A stretch of DNA of 64,000 nucleotides, from positions 148,883 through 212,882 of the forward strand of contig JAPYMA010000725.1 of assembly GCA_035041965.1 (NCBI GenBank). Direction: 5' to 3'. The notes beneath the pieces were generated by a model that did no database searches, was not told where the DNA came from, and saw only the letters and a list, made by a program, of their open reading frames with translations. The first letter of the stretch is position 1; every line of letters begins with the position of its first letter. The stretch is from Anisakis pegreffii (taxonomy: Eukaryota > Nematoda > Chromadorea > Rhabditida > Anisakidae). This document shows positions 27,153 through 37,496 of this stretch, in pieces. Position numbers and translations under genes: made by a program.

Positions 27153-27384
27153 CTTTCCAACTGTCTTCTCGAGAGGTTCCGTCCTCCATTCTCCTTAGAT
27201 TCAACTGTGCACCATTATCATTATGTGGAAATTCGACTGTGGTGATCGGAACGGCATTGAAGCGAATTTGATACCCAATGGATATTTCCATTCCAAGCCG
27301 CACCAAGATGTGATATTTCACGGCGACGATAGGCTGTGCACGATTCCTTGTAATGCTTTCAAAAACCCGTAAAAAACTTGCCAT
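27153..27384 (-). CDS. Candidate exon of an unassigned gene (beta-strand-rich)
   Basis: This minus-strand segment starts MASFLRVFESITRNRAQ and contains PIVAVKYHILVRLG and GYQIRFNAVPITTVEF. It ends at a consensus donor (GGAAAG|GTAAGAG). The strand pattern recalls an arrestin-like or cystatin-like fold, but neither can be assigned. Further exons towards lower coordinates were not found with confidence, and the upstream end could be an ATG start or an acceptor. Confidence 0.35.
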
Positions 27385-28879
27385 TAACACTGAACTCCAT
27401 TATCGCTCAGCCAAAAAATTCACATGATAACGATTCTGTCGCCTGAGCGATAAAATCACCTAGAGAAGGCAAGTAAGTGTGCATGTGCTTTCGACTTCAT
27501 AAATTTACTCAATTCGTTTCTCACTTCCCTGCTGAATAGACGATGATCATTATTCTTTTCATCATTCCCGACGATCTCCATGGATGCTTTCCCTCATGCA
27601 TAAATCGAATGATTCATGAGTTATGATCACACACACAAAAAAGTGTCTCATCAAAGCCATAAATTAAACATGCAATTGAACTAGTTTATGTGAAGCTTTA
27701 TTTATTGTTTATCGTTATCGTTTCATTTCTTTTATAGTCACTTTATAATTGCTTTCACCACCATAAATTACTCATTCATCTATGATTTACGTCGAAATGC
27801 TCTTGCATAAACTAATGTATCATTATGTAATCTCCAAGAATGACAGCTTCAATGTTACACCTTTTTGAACAAATACATAACTCGGCATACCGCACGGTTA
27901 AATTTCTATAAATACGGCTAAAATATAATAGGTTTTAGTTAAATATCAGCCAACAATGGTGTTGAGGCGTTGACTTCCGCTCATTAATGAAAGTTTGCCA
28001 TTCCGCAGGTGTGAGTGTTCGTGATCGAGCTTCTTGCCTTTGTGCTCAACGCTGAGATCCGCTTTTACTTTTACCGCTTCTTTTGATTCATTGTTGACCG
28101 GAGGACGAGGCTGAAGTCAGCTCGAGCTCAGGTGTACACGAAGTAGATGTTTTTGATCAACTGTACGTAATTAGTGTGTGTCTGGATCGTAGTTTTACGG
28201 ATTAACTCAAACAAATTGATTACAACCACTGGAACAAATCCTATGCCAGCAGAGTTTTTTTCTCAGCAAACACCAAGAATACAAACGTCATCGAAAATGT
28301 TAAGTGAGTCATATTTTATCGGACCACTTTAGAGCACAGAACGCACTGGAGCACTGGAATATCTCATCGTTTGTGCGGTCTTTTTCGAAGTCAAATGATC
28401 TATTGTCGTGTAATCTATGTCGTGGAAAGGTGATCGATCATCGAACCATTAATTCATTTCTTTTTGAAAAATTTGTCATCGCAGAATTTCTTATAAGGCA
28501 ATTTGCTCCCTTTCCTTCATAACAGTACACTAGTTGAGTTGATGTTCGATTGGTCGTTCATTCGAATGCGAACTCTCGTTTTCGATACCAAACGGAATAT
28601 TCCATGTGAAGTGGATAAATTCCCGAAGAACTTCTCAAGTAATGATCTATTGCAATCCCGATACGACTGAATACGCCAGAAATTGTCGTATCACTTAGTT
28701 CCATGAATAATGCCTCAAACTTCCTTCCCTATGGGAATATGGTGCTCTCCAATGATAGGCACTATTTTATTCGTCGTAAAACAATGTACGAAGTTGGCTC
28801 AACATCGAACATAATTGAATGATCAATGTGCCTCAAGAGGAAAATTCAGATTTTCATAAACTCGGATCATTCCTCAAAA

Positions 28880-28960
28880 ATGTCAACTGACTACGAATTT
28901 GACTACGACTACGAATTTGACTACGACAAATTTGACTACGAATCTGCATTCTTCGGCTAA
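28880..28960 (+). other. Short Tyr/Asp-rich open frame from a 12-base tandem repeat
   Basis: A 26-codon frame starts at ATG 28880 and reads MSTDYEFDYDYEFDYDKFDY, then ESAFFG and stop. It arises from a degenerate tandem repeat of TTTGACTACGAA/C. An acceptor-like AATTCAG lies 32 bases upstream, so it could be a last exon. No upstream signal-peptide exon was found. Confidence 0.25.
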
Positions 28961-29396
28961 TACGTTCAAGATGAATGACATATCGATCACTCGATCCTAA
29001 CAAAACCGATCCATAAGTAATCCAGTGAAATGCGGATTCCATTTCTCAGGAACATACATTCTCTGAACCTATTTCGATAAGGAAATTTCTAATTTTCTGC
29101 CTAAAAGTGTAGCAGATTTCTCGAAAACAAAATTCCTATCGCGTTACTCACTCAAAATCATTGACTGTATCCAACTGCATGTTGGGTGTGGTTCGGTGAT
29201 GTGCTTGTGTGTACGTGGATGCTGAACTCTATTTGAGAACCCTTCTGATGGAGAACTGCAGATGAATCATCGAGATCAAGCAAAATCGACTGAAATTTCA
29301 AATACCGGTTTTCGGTGTTTCAAGATGACGAGATCAATGAAAACCCACGAAACAATAGCAGTTCATCTCGAACTGTCCGTTCATTCTAGGTTGTGA

Positions 29397-29571
29397 TACT
29401 ACCACCTTCATGAGAGAAAAATGATATATATTTCAGTCTTTCGTATTTTTACAAATGTTGACAATCAATACCTCACGTCATCTGCCTTTACTCCTGAATA
29501 CTCATTCATTTACTACCACCTTCATCAGAGAAAAATGATATATATTTCAGTCTTTTTCATATTTTTACAAA
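29397..29571 (+). repeat. Direct repeat, two copies of about 60 bases
   Basis: TACTACCACCTTCATGAGAG with its following 40 bases (29397-29455) recurs at 29511-29571 with a few changes and an offset of 114 bases. No coding sense was recognised. Confidence 0.85.
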
Positions 29572-30903
29572 CTGTCGAACTTTCGTGATGTCCACTGGAT
29601 TGATGATGTCATCATGAAAAGTTTTCATTCTAGTTGATTGAAAAACGGTTCAATTGAAATACTTTCATGTCTAAATTACTTTTTAAAGTGTTTCGCACTC
29701 TGAAATTCCATTTGGTATTCGTGAGCATTTCCACTTGCGAAATACCTCAAAATTATTATTCTTATTGTCATTTTTTCTCGAATTCTCTTATGATCCACTT
29801 CTGAGAGCGTGGCTAAATCCTCCAAATTTCTCAGCATTGCATGCACGCACGTTCAAACATCTGAAAATTTGATTCAGAATAATTGCTTTCTTGCCATCAG
29901 TGAGTTTTGTATTGAAAATTGTGAAATTTGAGAGTGGTTTTGTTGTGGATAGACGAGAAGACGATAGGATATGATAAGTTTGAATTGAGATACATTCTGA
30001 ACGTTAATCAGTTTGGATGTTAATGTAGCTGAAATGAGTTCGAAATTTCATTACGAACGGCGCCACTCGAATGAAAATGTTTCATGAGTTGGATGAATAA
30101 TGGATGGTTGTGCTAAACGATCAGTCATTTTGGTCAAGTTCATGAATTCATATTGTTGAGCGTAACATCAAGATGAATAGCGTTGAATAGGAAGAGCTTA
30201 TTCATTGTCCATGATGCGTATCGTTTCCATGGATGATCATTCAACTCAAGCGATCCTCTCGCTTCTTTTGCTGGCCTCAAACTCATCGAAACTTTTGCTG
30301 ATTTCGTTGTCATAGAGTCCTCCACGCTGAATATCAGATTAACTATCTATTGCATATTCGATATGAACCGTTTATAATTATCATGCAGTAGTTGAGCTCG
30401 TTTGTAGGGGAGGGTGAACGGTTGGTTTGATTAAAAACAACATTGAGTTGAATGATTAATGACTGAGGTTTGACAATGATTCGACGATGAGACTGTCAAT
30501 TCGAAAGGTATCATCCATTTATCAATCACTTTGTTAAGAACGGATGCGGTTGACAGTGCGATTGATACAATTGGTGATGCATATCGAACGAGATGAGATC
30601 TATTCACTGCATGAGCACCAACCAGCATCAGGCGAACGGCCAGAGCCGTGGCTTTCTGGAAGCGTTGCTTAATCTAGCGCATATATAAGTCCGAAAGATT
30701 ACCTTTGAATGATTTGCATTTTCAGTTGTCAGTTGAAGAGCAGCGCTCAACTCATCCACCAACTGATCGTCTGAAAGTCAGTCAACTAATACCACTGGTA
30801 TTTATCGCTAATACCCCTTTGGACTTCATTTCCACTTGCAAAGATCTATATTCAGAATCTTGCCCAGCATTTTCATCCATTCATTCTGCATACAATCATC
30901 GAA

Positions 30904-33544
30904 ATGAGTCGTCCAAACCAACGTTTCAACCAGACATTCCTACTGGTTACCCTTTTCGTCGTCGTTCTCTACAGTTGCACGTTAACGGTTAACGCTCTAT
31001 CGGATACTGAATCTGCATACAAATATCGTAAGTTACACATTCCGTTGACTTCAAATAATTTTCGATTTTTGAAAATGTTTCTTCAGACGCAAGTGCTCAC
31101 AGTTTCAGCACTGCCGGTGTTGGTTTTCACGGAAGTCATTTGGTGAAATTCTTTCCGATTCGTGGGATAAGAATCATTGTTTAGCGATGAAGCGAAGCTT
31201 GTTGTGAAGCAGGTGATAGAGTTCACCGAAAATTGGATGTTGCGATCAGACATCCTGCGAAATGATCATCACAACAGTATTTGTGATCATGATCAATTGG
31301 AAATTTGTCACTTGAGTAGTGCTTTGACGCTTGTCATTGATGCCAGAAGCTGATGCGTGACCAGAATGGCTGATTGCGTTGAATCGTAAACGGATAGGCT
31401 AACAAGTGACGAAGATTGATATCGTTTGAGATTCGTCATTCGAATTTCAATTATTTCTCAAGAATGTTTCCTTTTTTGGTTGCTGGATATATTTGACGCA
31501 TTCGGCACACTGAAAAAAGCAATCAATTCTCTGGAAATATCTTTGGAAATGAAGTTCACTTCATTGACTATTCACTCCGTCTGGAATGATTGACAATGTT
31601 TCAGACGCCTCAAATTCAAATTTGAGAATTTCAAATCCCATCATAAGATTGGTGCACTTTAATATTCCACAAGCCAACAAATTCGATGTGTTCATGCCGA
31701 ATCAATATCATATGTTATCAAACACAACTGAAAACAAAATTTTCCGCCCACTCATCTGCTCAATCAAACAAACTATCGGTTCATTGTTTCTGATCTAAAC
31801 TTACCTTCAAATTCGGGCTCCTTTGAAAAATGCTCATCATCAGATGGATAAGTGATCCTGAGAACGGCACGAATCCTGCAATTAGCAAACTCACACACTT
31901 GGCCAAAGTTATCAGTAAACACTCATCTAGCTACCACCTATAGCCATATTCAGTTCGATAAAAATATTGTTAGTCATATCTCAAATGTTTACCATCATTT
32001 CTCCCTAAAATTTTCTTCGCTAACTCAATTTCCTGTCCTCGAAACTACACTGGGATTCGCCAGAGAATTTCAGCTTGTCTCGTGCACCATTCAAATTGTC
32101 TAGTTTCGAGATCTAATTTTCACAGCAAAAAGCTGCTAAAATTCCTTTCGAGCAAACGAATCGAAAGCGTTTAGCGAGAATAATTCCCAAAGGTTTTTCT
32201 CAGTGCCCATTTACAGAGGTGTTTACAGCTCTTGATGGAATTTCCATTTCAATACATATATCACTACCAAAAAAACTGGCATCTGATAAATTTGTTCAGA
32301 TGCACAAAGAACGCAACACATTAAAATTATGCAATGAGCAAACTGAAACCTTTCTGACTTCTGAATTTGCAAAAACTTAGCCAGTGTTTCACTCAGTACT
32401 TATCTCATTCGATTGCACCTCTCTGCTCGGTGAACGACACTGAAACGTGATAGGGGATAGATGAAGTAAGAGAGTGAGTCTCGGTTGGAACGTAAAACTG
32501 CTGTCATAGCAAAACAGAAAGTAAAAACTCTGAAGTTTATTCTTTTGTACTGATTGTTAGCAATTTTTTGTAATTTTGAAATTTTTTGACTGAATACTGA
32601 TGGTTCGTTATGAATACTGAATGTATAGTTCTAATCTTAGCGAGTTTCTCAATTAAAGCTGAGCGAATAACTCCCATTTGCAAGAATTTGAGCAGATTAT
32701 ATTGTGAATTATGTTGTGATTTTATTCAATATATGAAAACTGCACGTGAGTGTCAGTCTACTATTATTCTTTTATTCATTACAATCTGAACGTTTGATTG
32801 GTGATCTAGTGCGAAAACTTTCAGTGAATCAGTATGCGGATCTTGCGAATCAACCGGAATTGGACTTATCTGAGCTTCTAAATGAAGCCAGGTAAGAATT
32901 TTGCTTCTTCAAATTAATTCTTCAGCACTTTTAGGGTCCGTCGACAAGCGATTATTTAAATGGCGATGTTTCGGAGATTGCTTTTGATCTTAAATTATTC
33001 ATTCTCAAATATTCCTGAAATAGCTTCATTGACGCGTTCTGTAGTTTAGCAGTGGAGACCATGAAAATGGGAAAACCTTCACCGGGTGGAAAAGTTTGAC
33101 TTTGATTTGAGATTTCATTGCGTTATTTTCATCTCTTCACTCCAATCCGCCAAATATGAGTTTTCCCTAAACTACACGACACATTTTGACCTTATAAGAG
33201 TAAATCCTCAATGGCGTCAGAGAAATCGCTTTCTGAGGACGTTAGGAACTACGAATTGCTCATCATTGATCAGATGCCGGGAATCAGCTATCATTAATGG
33301 GGAACCATTGCTAGTGAAATAAACACTTGCATTATATTCGTCAACTCAATGATTGAATGAAAGCGTGTGTGATGCCTCTGAGGGGACAATTTGAACGGTC
33401 GTGAATCGTCCTATTCCGGACTATGAGCTGAATAATGATTAGCTGAACAAAATATGCGATTAATTTGCATATTCACTCGGTGATAAATTCAATTTCAGGT
33501 CAATGAAACGAGGTCTGGGACCACGCCCTCTACGGTTCGGTTAA
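30904..33544 (+). CDS. flp-21: FMRFamide-like peptide precursor FLP-21 (GLGPRPLRFamide)
   Basis: This encodes one amidated neuropeptide, GLGPRPLRFamide, identical to the nematode FLP-21 peptide, a ligand of the NPY/NPF-type receptor NPR-1 in C. elegans. Exon 1 (30904-31027) gives a signal peptide with core FLLVTLFVVVLYSCTLTVNA and ends in phase 1 at C|GTAAGT. Exon 2 starts at 32810 or, after a better CTTTCAG, at 32825, and ends at 32891; both starts keep frame. Exon 3 (33499-33544) encodes SMKR, then GLGPRPLRFG and stop. KR is the cleavage site and the final Gly the amide donor. The precursor is 78 or 83 residues. Intron 1 is about 1.8 kb. An AATAAA lies at 33813-33818. The propeptide before KR is short, acidic and helical. 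Confidence 0.95.
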
Positions 33545-35260
33545 GCTGATGAAGTTTGAGCGATAGAAGCAGGCTGAATTGATGATCAGCGTTCTTTTGA
33601 TGGAGCTTTTTTTTGGGACGAGAATGCTTATTTAAGACGTGCGCATTTATGTGGCTGCTCTAGTTTGGGATCTCGACGCTTTGCGTTGGCCTCCTCGAAT
33701 TCATCAGTTCAACAACCACAGCGATTTATCATTTCGACGATCATTCATATGTTGATGTATCAGTGATAATCGAAATGATGTTCTCAACTCAAATACATAA
33801 CCATCTATACTCAATAAATCTTTAACGTGTTTATTTTCTTTGATACATTTCATTCAATCGTATAGGCAATGGTTTTTGTGCATTGATAGACTCTTGATGC
33901 ACTTAGCATTAATCATATAGATCAAAAGTCAAAAAATTTCATTTGGAATGCGACACGAACGGAGTTTTTGTGAGCATTTTACTCGTTGAGATTGCATCGA
34001 ATGAAGCTGGCAACTCGTCAGTCTCGAATAACTGAGATTAGATTGTGAGAATTCGATTGTATCGCATTTCTTGATCCAGTTCTCAGATGGACGAACTAGA
34101 CTGTTTCATGCATCGTTTGACGCTGACTAGATGTTAGGTGCTCAAGAAATTAGTAGTGATATGTCTGACGAGACTTACATTGTTACTTACACATCGAGCG
34201 GTTGTTTTGTTGATCGCGGTTAGCGATCGGCGGAATGCTTATTTTGTAGACTTATGAATATTTATTGGATTGATATTTGGCTACGTTTAATTGTGCAAAG
34301 TATTCACGGCAACTAATTAAATACTCGGTTGTACTCACTTGGCCTGCTCGCCTAGCCAGCGGGGTGGCTACAATCAAGGCTAAAACAGTGCGAACGGAAA
34401 CGCGAGCATTGTGGCCAGCAACGTTACAAACGTTTGATAGCCTGGCCAATCCAGGTAATCCAGGTAATGTCTGACGAACATAATGAGCATGGTTGCATAA
34501 GATGTACTGCAAATGTTGATTGAAGCGAAAAGATGTATGGATGACTGGTTTGCGAGTGATAATCAGCAATTATTTTCTATCACTCAAAAGCGAAAATCAA
34601 CTTCGGTTAGCCTCTTAGACGGAATGAAATAAAGAATTTTATCTGTTAGTTTGAATCTTTTCTACGAGGAAAAGGTCGGTCAGCCAAAAGTGGCTAGTAG
34701 AGTGCGCAGATTTAAGAAGGTTCGATAGACAGCGAAAAGGTAGCTCAATTTCCGTATTGCTAAAAATAAGGTTCTGAAATGCCAGAATGCTAACTGGGTT
34801 AGGATAATTGCAGTTATTACAGCCTAGGACTAACTCAATCATGACGATTCACGAGTGGTCAGATTGTAAAGCTTGATTAACTTGTGATTAGCTAAAAAGG
34901 TGAGATAAATGCATTCTATAAAAATTCACAGATTCATCATCATCTTCAGTAGTGCTTGTTCGTGTAATAACTTCAACCGGCGAGTTGTAAGCAAGTGAAT
35001 GAACGCCTTCATTAAATTCCAATTGTTCATACTAATTCAATGCTTTATTGTGACAAACATAGCTAGAAGTTTTCAAGCAATCAGTATGTAAATGAACTGT
35101 TTTGTTTTCGTTTTGTTTTGCGGCAAAACAAAATAATTGAAGAGTTGAAGCGATACGATAATCGAATAACATCTCGAATTTCAATTACTCACCTTATACT
35201 TGTTTTAAAGACACATTCGTGAACAGTATTAAGTGGCAATAAACCGATCAAATATTTGTG
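33545..35260. other. Spacer between the two RPLRFG peptide genes
   Basis: Contains the flp-21 polyadenylation signal and one copy of the dispersed repeat. No other gene was seen. The ORF at 34639-34842 (-) has no support. Confidence 0.5.
34255..34470 (+). repeat. Dispersed repeat, copy 2
   Basis: This is the second, diverged copy (roughly three quarters identical by eye) of the element at 24380-24610. It lies between flp-21 and the second RPLRFG peptide gene. The open frames across it on both strands are not genes. Confidence 0.7.
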
Positions 35261-37496
35261 ATGATGCATTTCATGCACCAATACATATTACTACTGCTGT
35301 CAACACTGCTCGTCATTCAACCGTCTTTCATGGCGTACTCGTATGTTATACGTAAGTTATGTTCTCGATGTTCTTTCATTTTCTAATTATGCTCATCCTG
35401 AACTATTTCATTACATGAATTGCTCCACTTGAAACCATTTGATTGCGGCATTCTTGTGGCTTTCCAGAACTCATTTTGAGGCAATGTTCCCCGACCGAAT
35501 GGGTAAATTTACAGTTTTACTAAGGCAAGAAAGATTTCTCTTGAAAGTGTGACTACATTCTTCCAGTTTAAATGGCATCGAATTCGATCAGTGAAACTTG
35601 ATGTTGTCACGCTGAATTGCGCTTGATAAGCACAAAACTACTGAAGCGATGATGATTTTCCACATGAATTAATAGCTTTGATTAATTTCATGCATCTGAT
35701 TCCTTGGAGCGATTTCAATGTTATTCCTTTAAATGTCCCATTGATCGCTAATGAAAACAATGCTTCGCATAAAAAGAGCCTAATTGCGTATTGTTGATCT
35801 GTTAATTGCATTCAAATGTGGTGGCATCAAAAATCAGGATTCATTTGAATTAAATTAGGTATTCATTCATTAAGTATTGGTTGATTAGTTGGCATTCACA
35901 ACTCACACAAGCATCAGAATAACAATTAATTAGTCATGTGGATATTCAATCAAAATAGGATCACGTTGCAAGCATATTGCATTCATGACTACCGAAAATT
36001 GACAAAAAGAAAGAACATTTAATAACTGAAATTAAAGTGGCAAAAAAAGAACGCAGTCATATGGTTAGCGACAATCAATTGAAATGAATGAATAGAATCA
36101 ACTTTTTCGTTGGGAAAATTCCTCTGAAGATATTTTCCTGCATTTTAACATGAGAATCGTGAGAGTTCCGGCATTAAATAATCAGGGAAGCGTACGAATT
36201 ACGAGCGCATTTCAAAAGAGAAGACGGCCATTTTCTTAGAATATCATTGAGCTGGATTACTGAACCATTAACTAAAAGTACTTTTCAATTAGTGGTGTCA
36301 AATGACCTGGTTATATTCATGGTTTCAGCTGATGGGGATGAGTTCAGAGTGAGGCTCTCACCATCTCAAATGATAACTTTCCTACGAGAAACGCGTAATT
36401 TGATGAATGGAAACTCATTCTTTAGGTATGTGATTATTGAATTTCGAATTGATCGCATTGGATCGTTTTTTTTTTCATCCAAAAAACAAACGCAACTGCA
36501 TGCTTGTGCTATGTAAAGCATGCGAATCCTATGTTCGGAATCTTTTCGCGCTAGCAAGCTTATTGTTGAAGCGAATGCTCGGTGAAGTGACCGAATTCTG
36601 CACATACTTATTGTCTTGCTTCTTCGTCACATTCTTAATCGTACTTGTTGCTGTTTGCTCCTTCTCCGTCGACCAAAACAATTTGACCAAATTTCCCATG
36701 AAAATCCCTGAATTCAGTGGAAACCAAAATCTCGCAATAGATATGAGTATCTCGGTTACGGTCTTCACCAAAAACCAAGAATGTAGTAATCGATCAGTCA
36801 ATAGAATGTACAGTAGAAGAATCACTGAAAGAAAAACATCTCTCCGTTGTTCTTACATTGTTTAGTTCAACATTCGATCAATGAGGACGATTATCCAATT
36901 TGTTAAAATTCATATATTCTCATGTAAATAATACATTTGCCACCATTCAAAAGGTTTTTTTCTGTTCAAAGAGTCAAAAATTCAAAGAGTCTTTTTCTGA
37001 AAACGTTTTCATTTGTTGTATTCCTTGACGAAGACTAAGAGAAGGAACTAGTTGAATCACTTTTGATGAGGTTTTTTCTTTGCGAAAGGATCCTTTCTTT
37101 TATCTGATATATGAGCGTTGACCTATTGTAATAGATCGTAAATACCATGGTTTTTGAGATTTTTTTGATTTTTCCAGGAAAACATTTAATTTGCACTTAT
37201 TCACATACACACTTATATTGGAACGAACACCACACTTAATTTGTTCGGGATGAGTCATTCTGTTTGGAAATTGGGTGTTTCAGTTTGATCTCTGTTATCA
37301 AAAACGACTGAACGAATATCTTACGAATCTTTTGAATTTTTTTTTTTGAAATCTTCTGAAACATTTGAAAGTTCAATCTTTTGAAACAATTGCTCGCCTC
37401 AATTTTGCTGAATTTCTTCGAATAATTTCATTCAACTTTATTTTATTCTAAAGTGATTTCAGATACGAGAAGCCGCGTCCTCTGAGATTTGGTTGA
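35261..37496 (+). CDS. NPF/NPY-like neuropeptide precursor ending in RPLRFamide, flp-21 paralogue
   Basis: Three exons join in phase: 35261-35351 (signal peptide, core YILLLLSTLLVIQPSFMAYS, ending C|GTAAGT in phase 1), 36329-36425 (after GGTTTCAG, ending AG|GTATG in phase 2) and 37463-37496 (after GATTTCAG, YEKPRPLRFG then stop). The precursor is 73 residues. After the signal peptide there is one peptide of about 45 residues with no dibasic site: PDGDEFRVRLSPSQMITFLR, then ETRNLMNGNSFFR and YEKPRPLRFG. A proline-containing N-terminal part, a helical middle and an R-P-x-R-F-amide end match the invertebrate NPF plan. Exon number, both intron phases, the split Arg codon and the RPLRFG end match flp-21 about 1.7 kb upstream, which points to tandem duplication. 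Trimming at single Arg is an alternative. Confidence 0.85.

Larger units (their letters stand above)
28540..30668 (-). other. Exon-like minus-strand segments, gene not assembled
   Basis: Several segments read as plausible extracellular protein. About 30431-30653, after CTTCCAG, has ATALAVRLMLVGAHAV and LVRYASPIVSIAL; about 29165-29289, after ATTTCAG, has SILLDLDDSSAVLHQKGSQI; about 28560-28740 has IAIDHYLRSSSGIYPLHMEY. Phases between them could not be joined, and the in-frame stops lack strong donors. They may be one divergent secreted or adhesion gene, an old pseudogene, or chance. Confidence 0.25.

Noticed and set aside
27153..27384. Cystatin call for the PIVAVKYHILVRLG segment
   Set aside because: The QxVxG motif is not intact and no flanking cystatin features or signal peptide were found; an arrestin-like fold is equally possible.
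34252..34569. 105-residue minus-strand open frame
   Set aside because: It lies across the dispersed repeat at 34255-34470; the homologous copy at 24.4 kb does not keep the frame.
36437..36865. 142-residue plus-strand and 98-residue minus-strand frames
   Set aside because: They lie in intron 2 of the NPF-like gene and lack splice support.
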